From a bacterium BMS3Bbin08 (GTDB lineage Bacteria > Nitrospirota > Thermodesulfovibrionia > UBA6902 > BMS3Bbin08): DNA of 64,000 bases. Positions 40,657 through 50,181 of the stretch are shown here, piece after piece. Position 1 is the first letter of the stretch, and every line of letters starts with the position of its first letter. The stretch covers positions 1 through 64,000 of the forward strand of contig BDTR01000030.1 of NCBI GenBank assembly GCA_002897775.1, given 5' to 3'. Under the pieces are notes generated by a model that was not told where the DNA came from, did not search any database, and worked only from the letters and a program-made list of their open reading frames with translations. Both the position numbers and the translations under genes were made by a program.

Positions 40657-40745
40657 AGGAGATTATAACAAAAGACCCGCGACTTTTTTCGTGGACCCTT
40701 CGTCAGGTTTTCTTTTTTGCGCTTCTTTCTGCTAAACTTTTTTAG

Positions 40746-41024
40746 ATGACCGATAACGCTGAAAAACAGCCCCCTCCGGAAAAAGGTTCCAGGGGAGAAT
40801 TCGTCCGTTTTCTTGGTGTTGCCAGCACAGTGGGAATAAATTTCGTTGTATGCACTTTTGTCGGTTTTGCGATCGGCTACTGGCTTCTTGACAGCTATTT
40901 GAACACGTTTCCATGGTTCACCTTTATATTTCTTGTACTTGGGATCGCGGCGGCCTTCAGATATTTATTCAGGATCGCGGCAAAGGCGGGCAAAGAGGAA
41001 GAACCTGAAGAAACGAAAAAATGA
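40746..41024 (+). CDS. atpZ: AtpZ/AtpI-like membrane protein
   Basis: The 92-residue protein has two membrane helices (about 28-47 TVGINFVVCTFVGFAIGYWL and 55-75 FPWFTFIFLVLGIAAAFRYL), preceded by a polar N-terminus. The FVGFAIGYWLLD and GIAAAFRYLFR motifs are those of AtpZ proteins that accompany F-type ATP synthase. It starts the AtpZ-AtpI pair, but no ATP synthase genes follow in the window. Confidence 0.85.
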   Translation: MTDNAEKQPPPEKGSRGEFVRFLGVASTVGINFVVCTFVGFAIGYWLLDSYLNTFPWFTFIFLVLGIAAAFRYLFRIAAKAGKEEEPEETKK

Positions 41025-41063
41025 ACACAGTATCATTACAAAACGCGGTTCCGAGTTTCTGAT

Positions 41064-41414
41064 ATGGAGATACTTAAACGGGTAATGATCAAAAGCATTA
41101 TTATCCTGCTTCCGGCGGCAGGGGCGGCGGCTTTTTTAAAATGGGAAAAAATGCCGGAAGGCATTATCGCCGGAGGCGCGCTGGGACTTTTGAACCTGCG
41201 CGGACTGGTACGCAGCGTAGAAGGGCTTGCGGGCGCTGAAAAGGCCGCTTTAAGGATGGTCATCCTCAGCATGATCAGGTTAACCGTGCTGCTGGCAGTG
41301 ATTTTTCCCCTCATATGGCTTAGAATAGTTAATGTTATAGGCATGCTTATAGGGTTTACAATAGTTTTTATGCTGATCCTGTTCGAGGGAGCAAGGGTCG
41401 GGAGATCTTCGTGA
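41064..41414 (+). CDS. atpI: ATP synthase subunit I-like protein
   Basis: The 116-residue membrane protein has four predicted helices and resembles the AtpI family by size, by its RVMIKSIIILLPAAGAA start and by its position after atpZ. AtpI helps assemble the c-ring. The usual atpB/E/F genes are absent downstream, where pyrE follows, so the pair is detached from the ATP synthase operon. Family assignment is less certain than that of atpZ. Confidence 0.7.
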   Translation: MEILKRVMIKSIIILLPAAGAAAFLKWEKMPEGIIAGGALGLLNLRGLVRSVEGLAGAEKAALRMVILSMIRLTVLLAVIFPLIWLRIVNVIGMLIGFTIVFMLILFEGARVGRSS

Positions 41415-41451
41415 AACCCGGCAAGACAAACAGCTGACATGGGAATGCACA

Positions 41452-42057
41452 ATGCGTAAACAGACTTCATCCGGATCAATGAAGAAAAGTCTGATCGATC
41501 TTGTTATTGCGCGCTCGTTCAAATTTACCGAAAAGCCGGCATTTAAACTCGCGTCAGGCAGAAAAAGCTGTTTTTATTTTAACTGCAAGCCGGTCACCCT
41601 CAGCCCCCAGGGCATGTTCCTTATAGGAAACCTCCTGTACAGGCTTATTAAAAAAGAGAAGTCATGGAAGGTAAAGGCCGTAGGAGGGCTCACACTTGGC
41701 GCTGATCCGGTGGCGGCCGCGGTGTGTTACACTTCGCACGTGAAAAAACAGCCTTTAGAGGCGTTTGTCGTGAGGAAAGAACCCAAAAAACACGGTACCA
41801 TGCTCTGGGTGGAAGGCCACGTTAAAAAGGGCGACAGGGTAATAATCGTGGAGGATGTTATTACAACCGGCGGTTCTACGATAAAAGCCATTAAAAGGGC
41901 CAGGCTCGGCGGACTGAAAGTCGCGGGTGTGGTCGTTCTTATTGACAGGCAGGAAGGCGGCAAAGAGGCAATAGAGAAAATGAAAGTGCCGGTCAGGACA
42001 CTGCTTACAAAAGAAGAGATATTTAAGGTTTATACAAACCTGTTTTCAGGCAAATAG
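41452..42057 (+). CDS. pyrE: Orotate phosphoribosyltransferase
   Basis: PyrE joins orotate and PRPP to make OMP in pyrimidine synthesis. The 201-residue protein has FKLASGRKSCFYFNCKPVTL, GGLTLGADPVAAAVCY, a flexible-loop region with RKEPKKHGT, and the PRPP motif VIIVEDVITTGGSTIKAI. It follows atpI by 37 bases and is probably co-transcribed. Confidence 0.93.
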   Translation: MRKQTSSGSMKKSLIDLVIARSFKFTEKPAFKLASGRKSCFYFNCKPVTLSPQGMFLIGNLLYRLIKKEKSWKVKAVGGLTLGADPVAAAVCYTSHVKKQPLEAFVVRKEPKKHGTMLWVEGHVKKGDRVIIVEDVITTGGSTIKAIKRARLGGLKVAGVVVLIDRQEGGKEAIEKMKVPVRTLLTKEEIFKVYTNLFSGK

Positions 42058-42122
42058 CGATGACAGGTTTTTTCAGGAATTCATATAGAACCAATGACTA
42101 AAACCCAGGCAGGCCAGCCTTG

Positions 42123-44084
42123 ATGGCAGATTACGGCTTGCATAGACCTTTTCTCCATATATTATTGATCATCCTGCTCAGTCTGATCGCATATTCCAAC
42201 ACATTCCATAGCCCATTTCAGTTTGATGATGTGCGGGTTATCGTTGAAAACCCGATTATAAAAGACATACAGTTCTTTGTTGAGCCTTCAAAAGCTAAAG
42301 CATTCCCAGGAGCTTTTGGCTATGATGCGTTGAATACCAGGTTCATCGGGTATCTGACATTTGCACTGAATTATAAAATTGGCGGTCTTGATGTTACAGG
42401 CTATCATATAGTTAATTTATTAATTCATATAAGTGTGGCAGTGCTTATATATTTTTTTATTCTGCTCTCCTTCAGGACCCCTGTATTGAGTGAATCGCCT
42501 TTAAGAGCTTATCAGGTGCAAATAGCGGTTTTCACCGCGCTTCTGTTTGCCTGCCACCCTGTCCAGACGCAGGCCGTTACTTATATATGGCAGCGTGTAA
42601 CATCTCTTGCAGCCCTGCTGTATATGCTGTCATTGACAGCATATATCAAGTATAGGCTTATTAATGGCCGGGCATCCCTGAAGTCTTTATTTTTCTACCT
42701 TATCTGCATTCTTTCAGCAGTTACTGCCATGAAGACAAAGGAGACGGCCATTATGCTTCCGGTCACGATCGTCATGTATGAATTCATGTTTTTTAAAGAG
42801 AAGTTAAAGCGAAGGATGCTTTGCCTGACGCCCCTTCTCTTTACCATGCTCATTATCCCTTTGAGCCTTATAAGTTGGGATATGACCCTATTGGAAATGG
42901 CAGGAGATATTAATGAGGTAACCAGAGGCGCTTCAGTACTGCCCCGATGGGTATATCTTATCACTGAATTCAGGGTAATAATCACATATATCAGACTGAT
43001 CTTTTTTCCTGTTGGCCAGAACCTTGACTATGATTATCCGGCATACCAGAGTTTTTTCGATACAGAGGTTTTATTGTCCTTTGTATTCCTTGTCTCGCTT
43101 CTGAGTTTCAGTTTGTATTTGTATTACCGGTACAGACGGACTGCAACGCATGTGCGTCTTATATCATTCGGGGTTTTCTGGTTTTTTATCAACCTGCTGC
43201 TGGAGTCGAGCATTATACCGCTTAATAATGTGATCTTTGAGCACAGGCTGTATCTGCCTTCAATAGGGGTATTTCTTGCGATAACCACATTAATATTTAT
43301 GGCCGTAGAAAAGCTGAAAAAAAGAAATTACCAGATAGAAAAAGCAGTTGCAGCTGGACTGATGATCATAACGTTAGTACTTACAGGCGCGGCTTACGCC
43401 AGGAATGAAGTATGGAAGGATCAGAAAACCCTGTGGGAGGACGTGGTGAAGAACAGTCCCGATAAACCCAGGGGGCATATAGGTCTTGGATCTGCCTATA
43501 AATCCCAGGGTCTGATTGATGATGCAATAAAGCAGTTCGAAATTGCGATCAGTCTCGATCCTGGAAATTCAAAGGCGCATAATAATCTTGGGAATGCCTA
43601 TAGATCTCAGGGAAGAATGAATATGGCGTTGGAACAATATAAGGCCGCCATTAAATTTGATCCTGATAATTTTGAAGCATACAATAATATTGGTATAACA
43701 TATAAGTCTCAGGGGCAGCTTGGCATGGCCAAGGAGAATTATCATGCGGCACTCAAATTGAACCCGAATTATCCCAAAGCTCATAATAATATTGGAAATA
43801 TATATAAATCAGAAGGTCATCCTGAGATTGCTATAAAACATTATCAGACAGCAATCAATCTCGACAAAGACTACGCAGCCCCCTATATAAACCTGGGGAA
43901 TGTCTACATGTCTCTTGACTCTATTGATCGCGCAATAGATAGTTACCGGACCGCTGTAAGACTTGATCCGTTTAGCGCGGAAGCGCATTACAATCTTGCT
44001 GTTGCATACAGGGCAAGCGGATTAATTGAACAGGCCGAGGAGCATTACAGTGCCGCGGCAGGACTGATGAAGAAAAGAAAGTGA
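42123..44084 (+). CDS. TMTC-like GT-C membrane protein with TPR tail (copy 1)
   Basis: The 653-residue protein has about 10-11 membrane helices in residues 1-425 and then about six TPR hairpins (RGHIGLGSAYKSQGLIDDAI onward). The first extracytoplasmic loop contains FQFDDVRVIVENP, an acidic motif where GT-C glycosyltransferases of the TMTC and PMT groups keep their catalytic Asp. TPR-tailed members transfer sugars, usually from a lipid-linked donor, to proteins; this role is inferred. A close paralogue (47317-49176) has the same layout with changed TPRs. The track start at 42120 is a TTG directly before the ATG used here. Confidence 0.75.
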   Translation: MADYGLHRPFLHILLIILLSLIAYSNTFHSPFQFDDVRVIVENPIIKDIQFFVEPSKAKAFPGAFGYDALNTRFIGYLTFALNYKIGGLDVTGYHIVNLLIHISVAVLIYFFILLSFRTPVLSESPLRAYQVQIAVFTALLFACHPVQTQAVTYIWQRVTSLAALLYMLSLTAYIKYRLINGRASLKSLFFYLICILSAVTAMKTKETAIMLPVTIVMYEFMFFKEKLKRRMLCLTPLLFTMLIIPLSLISWDMTLLEMAGDINEVTRGASVLPRWVYLITEFRVIITYIRLIFFPVGQNLDYDYPAYQSFFDTEVLLSFVFLVSLLSFSLYLYYRYRRTATHVRLISFGVFWFFINLLLESSIIPLNNVIFEHRLYLPSIGVFLAITTLIFMAVEKLKKRNYQIEKAVAAGLMIITLVLTGAAYARNEVWKDQKTLWEDVVKNSPDKPRGHIGLGSAYKSQGLIDDAIKQFEIAISLDPGNSKAHNNLGNAYRSQGRMNMALEQYKAAIKFDPDNFEAYNNIGITYKSQGQLGMAKENYHAALKLNPNYPKAHNNIGNIYKSEGHPEIAIKHYQTAINLDKDYAAPYINLGNVYMSLDSIDRAIDSYRTAVRLDPFSAEAHYNLAVAYRASGLIEQAEEHYSAAAGLMKKRK

Positions 44085-44296
44085 GTTTTATTGACCTTAT
44101 CATGCCGGCTGATGAGTATTACGGTTTGCGGCAGAACCTATAAGCCTTTTTATGCATAAAAGACGTAACTTGTACCCGGATCAGCATAACCTGATGAGAT
44201 ATCCAGGGAGAACTTTAATATGCAAAAAACTCAGGATTGATTTAAAATACCAAAATAACATGGGCCCTATATCAGCGAAGATCAATAATAGAAATT

Positions 44297-45151
44297 ATGA
44301 ATGATGCGAGTATAATCATACCTGCATATAACGAAGAAACCGGTATTGCCGCGATACTGGACAAGCTGACGCTTATGGGGGATCAATATGAAGTTATTGT
44401 TGTTGATGACGGCTCGGAAGATAAAACCGCAGGGGTAGTCAAAAATTACCTGAATATAAAGTTGATCCGCCATGATCATAATTTAGGATACGGAGCCGCC
44501 CTTAAAACAGGCATTAAAGCCGCAACGAACGATACTATAGCGATTATAGATGCCGATGGAACATATCCGGACGGGCAGATCCCTGACCTGATTAAGGTTA
44601 TGAAAGAAGGCGATTATGCAATGGTGGTTGGGGCGCGGACCGGAAAGAATGTGAAAATCCCCCTGATCAGAAAACCGGCTAAATGGTTTATTAACAAGCT
44701 TGCCAATTATCTGGTGGGAACCAGAATACCGGATCTTAACTCCGGATTGAGAGTAATGAAGAAGTCCGCGCTTGACAGTTTCATCCATATTTTGCCGGAT
44801 GGATTCTCTTTTACCACTACTATTACACTGGCAATGCTCACTAATGGATATGCAGTGAAATATGTACCTATAAATTATTTTAGACGTGAAGGAAAATCAA
44901 AAATACGACCTGTTAGAGATACTCTTAATTTTATTCAATTGATCATCAGAACGGTTTTATACTTTAATCCCCTGAAAATCTTTGTTCCGTTGAGTATTTG
45001 TTTGGTGTTTATCGCTTTTATCGTATTGATTGTGAGCCAGCTTTATCTCGGCAGGGCCATGGATGTGACCTTCGGTGTGATTCTCATGACTGCCGTAATG
45101 GTTCTGGCTATTGGAATGCTCGCGGATCTGATAGATAAAAGGCTTCAGTAA
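44297..45151 (+). CDS. Family 2 glycosyltransferase, polyprenyl-phosphate type
   Basis: The 284-residue protein has a GT-A domain (ASIIIPAYNEETGIAAIL, VIVVDDGSEDKT, AIIDADGTYPDG as the DxD-like metal motif, and PDLNSGLRVMKKSALD), followed by two C-terminal membrane helices. This is the arrangement of dolichol-phosphate-mannose synthase-like enzymes, which load one sugar on a polyprenyl phosphate. Such lipid-linked sugars are the donors of GT-C enzymes like the TMTC-like proteins on either side. It ends 1 base before the radical SAM gene. Confidence 0.87.
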   Translation: MNDASIIIPAYNEETGIAAILDKLTLMGDQYEVIVVDDGSEDKTAGVVKNYLNIKLIRHDHNLGYGAALKTGIKAATNDTIAIIDADGTYPDGQIPDLIKVMKEGDYAMVVGARTGKNVKIPLIRKPAKWFINKLANYLVGTRIPDLNSGLRVMKKSALDSFIHILPDGFSFTTTITLAMLTNGYAVKYVPINYFRREGKSKIRPVRDTLNFIQLIIRTVLYFNPLKIFVPLSICLVFIAFIVLIVSQLYLGRAMDVTFGVILMTAVMVLAIGMLADLIDKRLQ

Positions 45152-46591
45152 ATGAAAGTACTCTTAATCAATCCTCCCAGAGAAAATGAAATTATTGGGA
45201 ATAACCCCTCTATTATAGAAGAGGAAAGAGGTTTTAACCCTCCATTGGGGCTGTTGTATATTGCCGCCTATCTGGAAAAACACACAGAGCATGAAATATC
45301 AGTTATTGACGCGCAGGTTGAAAGGCTGAATTATTCTTCTCTGGCTGCGCGCATCAGTGAGTTTGCCCCCGACATTGCAGGCCTGACAACAATGACGATG
45401 ACTTTAATAGATGTAATGAAAACAGCAGGCATTATAAAACAAACGGATAAAAACATTAAGGTTGTTCTGGGAGGACCCCATGTGCATCTCTTTCCGGAGG
45501 AGTCAGTAAATCTGCGGAATGTAGATTATATTGTCCTTGGGGAAGGGGAAGAGGCATTTAAGGACCTGCTTGACCATATGGATAATAAGCAGGCATTAAT
45601 GAACATTGCCGGGCTGGTATTCAAAGAAGACGGTAATATTATTCATACTGGGTTACGTCCCCCCATTAAAGATCTTGACCGGCTGCCTTTCCCTGCCCGG
45701 CATCTTGTCCCGTATAAGAAATATACTTCACTTTTATCAAAGGGGAATATAGCTACAACCGTTTTCACAAGCCGCGGCTGTCCGTTTAAATGCACCTTTT
45801 GTGACCGGCCTCATCTTGGAAAGGTGTTCAGGGCGCGAAGCGCCGGCAATGTAGTTGATGAACTGGAGTTATGCAGCAAACTGGGAATTCATGATTTCCT
45901 GTTTTATGATGACACTTTTACCGTAAACAAAAAAAGGGTAATGGATATTTGTAACGAAATCGTAAAAAGGAAGCTTGATATCGGTTGGGACATTAGAGCA
46001 AGGATTGATACTGTCGATGAAGAGATGCTGAAAAATCTAAAAAAAGCAGGATGCCGGGGGATTCACTATGGAATAGAAGCAGGCACTGAAAAAATTCTAA
46101 AGGTGCTTAACAAGCGTATTACCATACTACAGGCACAGCATGTCTTTGACCTGACAAGAAAATACAGGATCCCGATTTTAGCCTATTTTATGATAGGCAA
46201 TCCGGCAGAAACAAGAGATGATATCTTTACAACTTTTAGTGTTATGAAAGAATTAGATCCGGATTATGTCCATATGACTATCCTGACCCCGTTCCCGGGC
46301 ACAAAGATTTACTTTGATGGTTTAAAGAACGGGATAATCAGGAAAGACTACTGGAAGGAGTTTGCGGAGGATCCGAAACCTGATTTTATCCCGCCTCACT
46401 GGGACGAGCTTTTTTCAAGGAATGAACTTAATGATTTACTTGTCAAGGGATATAAGGGCTTTTACATAAGGCCCTCCTATATATTAAAAAGAATCGGCGC
46501 GCTCCGGTCATTCTCCGAGTTGAAGAAAAAAGCAGCAGCCGGTTTAAAGGTTTTTTTTATGAAACAGTTTACCGGCAGAAATATAAAGTAG
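45152..46591 (+). CDS. B12-binding radical SAM protein
   Basis: The 479-residue protein has an N-terminal cobalamin-binding-like domain (about 1-150, MKVLLINPPRENEIIG, LGGPHVHLFPEESV) and a radical SAM core with the cluster motif SRGCPFKCTFCDRP (C-x3-C-x2-C) at about residues 207-220. A C-terminal domain with YKGFYIRPSYILKRI follows. Relatives methylate unactivated carbons or modify lipids, sugars and antibiotics. The substrate here is unknown; its position suggests a glycan or lipid carrier. It is directly adjacent to the glycosyltransferase. Confidence 0.88.
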   Translation: MKVLLINPPRENEIIGNNPSIIEEERGFNPPLGLLYIAAYLEKHTEHEISVIDAQVERLNYSSLAARISEFAPDIAGLTTMTMTLIDVMKTAGIIKQTDKNIKVVLGGPHVHLFPEESVNLRNVDYIVLGEGEEAFKDLLDHMDNKQALMNIAGLVFKEDGNIIHTGLRPPIKDLDRLPFPARHLVPYKKYTSLLSKGNIATTVFTSRGCPFKCTFCDRPHLGKVFRARSAGNVVDELELCSKLGIHDFLFYDDTFTVNKKRVMDICNEIVKRKLDIGWDIRARIDTVDEEMLKNLKKAGCRGIHYGIEAGTEKILKVLNKRITILQAQHVFDLTRKYRIPILAYFMIGNPAETRDDIFTTFSVMKELDPDYVHMTILTPFPGTKIYFDGLKNGIIRKDYWKEFAEDPKPDFIPPHWDELFSRNELNDLLVKGYKGFYIRPSYILKRIGALRSFSELKKKAAAGLKVFFMKQFTGRNIK

Positions 46592-46610
46592 ATATATAAA
46601 GAAAAGCCGG

Positions 46611-47228
46611 GTGTTTATTCGAACATATGAGGATATCGGTATTTTGGATAAAGAATATCATTCAGGAAGAAAAACAAAAAAATCTCTTATATACAGGCTT
46701 AACAGAAGGACTAAGGAAGCAATAGATTCTATTGAGAAGCATTTCTCCGGGAGCCCGTCTCTAATTCTTGACCTGGGTGCCGCTGACGGCCTTATGCCGG
46801 GAATGATAAAAAATATGTATCCCTCTGCCCTCTGTATCGGGGTTGAATCATCAAAAGAACTCATAGAAACAAACACAGACAGGCGCATCACTCTTCTACA
46901 CGGAAATGCGAACAACCTTACCATGGACAGTAATACTGTCGATATAGTACTGGCAGCAGCCGTAATTGAACATATGCCGGACCCTGAAAAATTCTTAAGA
47001 GAGGCTAAAAGAGCACTTAAGCCTCACGGACTGATCATCCTTACTTCGCCTGTCCCGTTCCGGGAAAAGGCTGCAACAATGGTTGGACACTTGCGTGATG
47101 AACAGCACTGTAATGAAATTATTTATTTGCTAATCAGCTTCTAATTGGAGAAAAACAGAATTCCCAAAGAGCATCTTAAAATATTTTGTGTGCTTAACTA
47201 CATAGTAAGTCCGCAGCTTACATATTAA
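46611..47228 (+). pseudogene. Class I SAM methyltransferase interrupted by an in-frame TAA
   Basis: From the GTG at 46611 the first 177 residues are a methyltransferase 11 domain: SLILDLGAADGLMPGMIK (SAM motif I), then DIVLAAAVIEHMPDPEKFLREAKRALKPHGLII. The ORF stops at TAA 47142-47144, but the same frame continues open for 27 more codons with sensible protein sequence (LEKNRIPKEHLKIFCVLNY) to a second TAA at 47226-47228. The complete chain would be about 205 residues, normal for the family. A point mutation giving the stop is the simplest view; the shortened form could still fold. It is the last gene of the 44297 transcript. Confidence 0.65.
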
Positions 47229-47316
47229 TTAATCGCGATAGACGGAATTTGAAACAAAAACAATTTTATGGGGATGTGCACAATTTATATATAGAACACG
47301 ACTGTCGGAATCATTA

Positions 47317-49176
47317 ATGAAGACAATAGACCTTCGCAGACCGTTTCTCCATATCTTATTGATCATCTTTCTCAGCCTGGTTGCTTACTCCAACACATTC
47401 CACAGCCCTTTTCAGTTTGATGACATGCCCGGAATAGTTGATAACCCGATTATCAAAGATCTGCAGTTATTTGTTAAGCCTTCAAAGGCTGAAGTATTCG
47501 ACGAATATCTGGAATACAATACGTTTAAAAGCAGATATGTGAGTTATCTGACGTTTGCGTTGAATTATAAAGCGGGCGGCCTTAATGTTGTCGGATATCA
47601 TATAGTCAATCTCATAATCCATATCAGCGCGGCGTTAGTCATATATTTTCTTATTATGCTTACTTTCAGGACGCCATATTTACGCGGGTCGCCGATCAGA
47701 GCATACAATGTTCACATAGCGTTTTTTACCGCGGTTATCTTTGCCTGCCATCCCATACAGACTCAGGCGGTAACCTATATATGGCAGAGGTCTGCGTCTC
47801 TGGCCGCGCTGTTGTATATACTCTCTTTAGCGTCCTATATCAAATGGAGACTCTCAAGTGACCGGACTTCTTCAAAAGGATTTTTTTTCTATCTGGTATG
47901 TATAATCTCCGCTATCCTTGCCATGAAAACCAAGGAGATTGCTTTTATGCTTCCTTTAACCATTGCGCTGTATGAATTTCTCTTCTTTGAGGGGAGCCTG
48001 CGCAGGAGAACTCTTTGGCTGATACCAATTATTCTCTGCATATTTATAATTCCCCTTACTCTCATTAGCATAGATAAACCGGTTGGAGAGCTTATAGGGG
48101 ATATGAGTAAAAACATAAGGGGCAACTCGGAACTTTCCAGATCGTTGTACCTTATCACGTCATTCAGGGTAATAATCACATATATCAGGCTTATCTTTTT
48201 TCCTGTTGGCCAGAACCTTGACTATGATTATCCGGTATACCAGTCGTTTTTCGATACAGAGGTTTTACTCTCCTTTGTATTCCTTGTATCTCTTCCGGGT
48301 TTGAGTGTGTATTTGTATTACCGGTACAGAGACACAGTGAAGCACATACGTCTTATATTATTTGGGGTTTTCTGGTTTTTTATTAACCTGCTTCTTGAGT
48401 CGAGCGTCATACCTCTTAACAACGTAATCTTTGAGCACCGGTTGTATCTGCCTTCAATAGGGGTGTTTCTGGTGATAACCGTATTGCTTTTTATGGCTGT
48501 GGAGAAGCTGAAGAAAAGAAATTTCCAGATAGAAAAAGCGGTTGTAACGGGACTGATAATTATAACGTTTGTACTTACAGGGGCGGCTTACGCCAGGAAC
48601 GGAGTGTGGAAGGATGAGAAAACCCTGTGGGAGAACGTAGTGAAGAACAGCCCCGATAAACCGAGAGGCCATATTAATCTGGGCAACGTTTTCCTTTCTC
48701 AAGGTAAATCTGACAAAGCAATGGAACAATATCTGATCGCCTTGAAACTCGATCCGGAAAGTTCAGAGGCGTGTTATAATCTTGGGAATGTTTTTATCGC
48801 TCAGGGAAAGTTTGACAAGGCAACAGAGCAGTATCTGATGACCATAAAACTTGATCCACATAATTATTCGGCACATTATAATCTGGGCAACACCTATCAA
48901 TCGCAGGGCCTTACTGACAAGGCAATAGAGCAGTACCAGACTGCCATTCGACTCAAGCCGGATCATCAGGGAGCGTATAATAATCTGGGCATTGCCTATC
49001 AATCACAGGGTCTTACTGACAAGGCAATAGAGCAGTACCGGACCGCGATCAGGCTTAATCCCGGATTTTCAGGGGCATATTATAATCTGGGCACTGCTTA
49101 TCAGACAAAAGGGTTGATCAGTAAGGCAAGGGAACATTACGAGATGGCCGCAAAGCTTCTGAAGGACAGGAAGTAA
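47317..49176 (+). CDS. TMTC-like GT-C membrane protein with TPR tail (copy 2)
   Basis: The 619-residue protein is a paralogue of 42123-44084. The membrane part is clearly similar (RPFLHILLIIFLSLVAYSNTFHSPFQFDDMPGIVDNP, and INLLLESSVIPLNNVIFEHRLYLPSIG), while the TPR tail has about five hairpins with a different count and sequence. The acidic motif in the first loop is intact (FQFDD). The tail is made of near-identical units (NLGNAYQSQGLTDKAIEQY type), suggesting recent repeat expansion. The stop lies 3 bases from that of the convergent permease gene. Sugar transfer to proteins is inferred. Confidence 0.75.
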   Translation: MKTIDLRRPFLHILLIIFLSLVAYSNTFHSPFQFDDMPGIVDNPIIKDLQLFVKPSKAEVFDEYLEYNTFKSRYVSYLTFALNYKAGGLNVVGYHIVNLIIHISAALVIYFLIMLTFRTPYLRGSPIRAYNVHIAFFTAVIFACHPIQTQAVTYIWQRSASLAALLYILSLASYIKWRLSSDRTSSKGFFFYLVCIISAILAMKTKEIAFMLPLTIALYEFLFFEGSLRRRTLWLIPIILCIFIIPLTLISIDKPVGELIGDMSKNIRGNSELSRSLYLITSFRVIITYIRLIFFPVGQNLDYDYPVYQSFFDTEVLLSFVFLVSLPGLSVYLYYRYRDTVKHIRLILFGVFWFFINLLLESSVIPLNNVIFEHRLYLPSIGVFLVITVLLFMAVEKLKKRNFQIEKAVVTGLIIITFVLTGAAYARNGVWKDEKTLWENVVKNSPDKPRGHINLGNVFLSQGKSDKAMEQYLIALKLDPESSEACYNLGNVFIAQGKFDKATEQYLMTIKLDPHNYSAHYNLGNTYQSQGLTDKAIEQYQTAIRLKPDHQGAYNNLGIAYQSQGLTDKAIEQYRTAIRLNPGFSGAYYNLGTAYQTKGLISKAREHYEMAAKLLKDRK

Positions 49177-49179
49177 GAG

Positions 49180-50013
49180 CTAACTTCCCCATATTCTGGG
49201 ATCCAGGGCGTCCCTTAGACCCTCGCCCAGCAGATTGTAGCCCAATACGGTCACCAGTATCGCAAGGCCCGGAAACACCGAGAGCCACCATGCTATCTCA
49301 ATGTTGTCCTTGCCCAGCGTGAGGATATTGCCCCAGCTTGGTATGGGCGGCTGTACACCCAATCCCAGAAAACTGAGCGCAGATTCCACAAGGATCGCGC
49401 TGGCTACGCCCAGTATGGCTGATACGAACACAGGCGTCATGCTGTTCACCATGATATGTTTAAAAATGATCCTCATATTGCCTGCGCCCAGGGCCTTCGC
49501 GGCAAGGACAAATTCCCTTTCCTTTAGAGACAGGAACTCCGCCCTTACGAGCCGTGCCACACCCATCCACGATGTGATCCCTATAATGATCATGATATTC
49601 CATATGCTTGGGCCCACAAAGGCGATCACCGCAAGGATGAAAAAGAAAGAAGGAATGGACAGCATGATGTCTATGAACCGCGTGATGATCCTGTCTGTCC
49701 AGCCGCTGTAGTATCCTGCCAGCGCGCCGAGGACCATACCGATGATAGTTGCTATGCCTACAGCAACAAAACCAACGGCAAGCGATATACGGCTGCCGTA
49801 CATCATCCTTGAAAGCACGTCCCTTCCAAGATCATCGGTGCCCATGGGGTGTTTTATGTTTGGAGACTCAAGAACGTGTCTTCTGTCGATCTCATGCGGG
49901 TCAAAAGGAGAGATAACCGACGCGAACCCGGCTATTAAGAAAAGGACGACAACAATAATTCCTCCTGCGACCGCAAGCCTGTTCTTTTTTAATCTGCGCC
50001 AGATCAATTTCAT
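49180..50013 (-). CDS. Dipeptide/oligopeptide-type ABC permease (DppC-like)
   Basis: The 277-residue membrane protein has the DppC/OppC layout: N-terminal helix (AVAGGIIVVVLFLIAGFA), the HPMGTDDLGRDVLSRMMYGSRISL motif in the first periplasmic part, the EAA-like loop FVLAAKALGAGNMRIIFKHI for contact with the ATPase, and LGLGVQPPIPSWGNIL near the C-terminus. With the DppB-like protein it forms the channel. The gene is 168 bases after the DppB-like gene. Confidence 0.92.
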   Translation of the reverse strand: MKLIWRRLKKNRLAVAGGIIVVVLFLIAGFASVISPFDPHEIDRRHVLESPNIKHPMGTDDLGRDVLSRMMYGSRISLAVGFVAVGIATIIGMVLGALAGYYSGWTDRIITRFIDIMLSIPSFFFILAVIAFVGPSIWNIMIIIGITSWMGVARLVRAEFLSLKEREFVLAAKALGAGNMRIIFKHIMVNSMTPVFVSAILGVASAILVESALSFLGLGVQPPIPSWGNILTLGKDNIEIAWWLSVFPGLAILVTVLGYNLLGEGLRDALDPRIWGS

Positions 50014-50115
50014 AACTCTTTGCTCATAGTCCTCAAATTTTACATTGCTGATTTAGTGGTCACCCTTCGGGCAAGCACAATGTAAGGAATAATTATTATT
50101 AAATTCACTCGCCAC

Positions 50116-50133
50116 GACTACCTACCGGTAGTC
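50116..50133. repeat. Short hairpin between the two permease genes
   Basis: GACTACC, loop TACC, GGTAGTC: a perfect 7-bp stem inside the 168-base gap. AT-rich sequence flanks it. It may reduce or stabilise the distal message; no T run follows. Confidence 0.4.
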
Positions 50134-50181
50134 AGCCTCGCTATGCATTTATAAATTATTATTCTCGCTACTCGGTTCTTT

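Noticed and set aside
44085-44296. Gap before the first family 2 glycosyltransferase, checked for a missing gene
   Set aside because: Only a very short open frame near the start; no conserved motif or clear promoter.
46611-47228. Selenocysteine or pyrrolysine readthrough for the interrupted methyltransferase
   Set aside because: The internal stop is TAA, which is used for neither residue.
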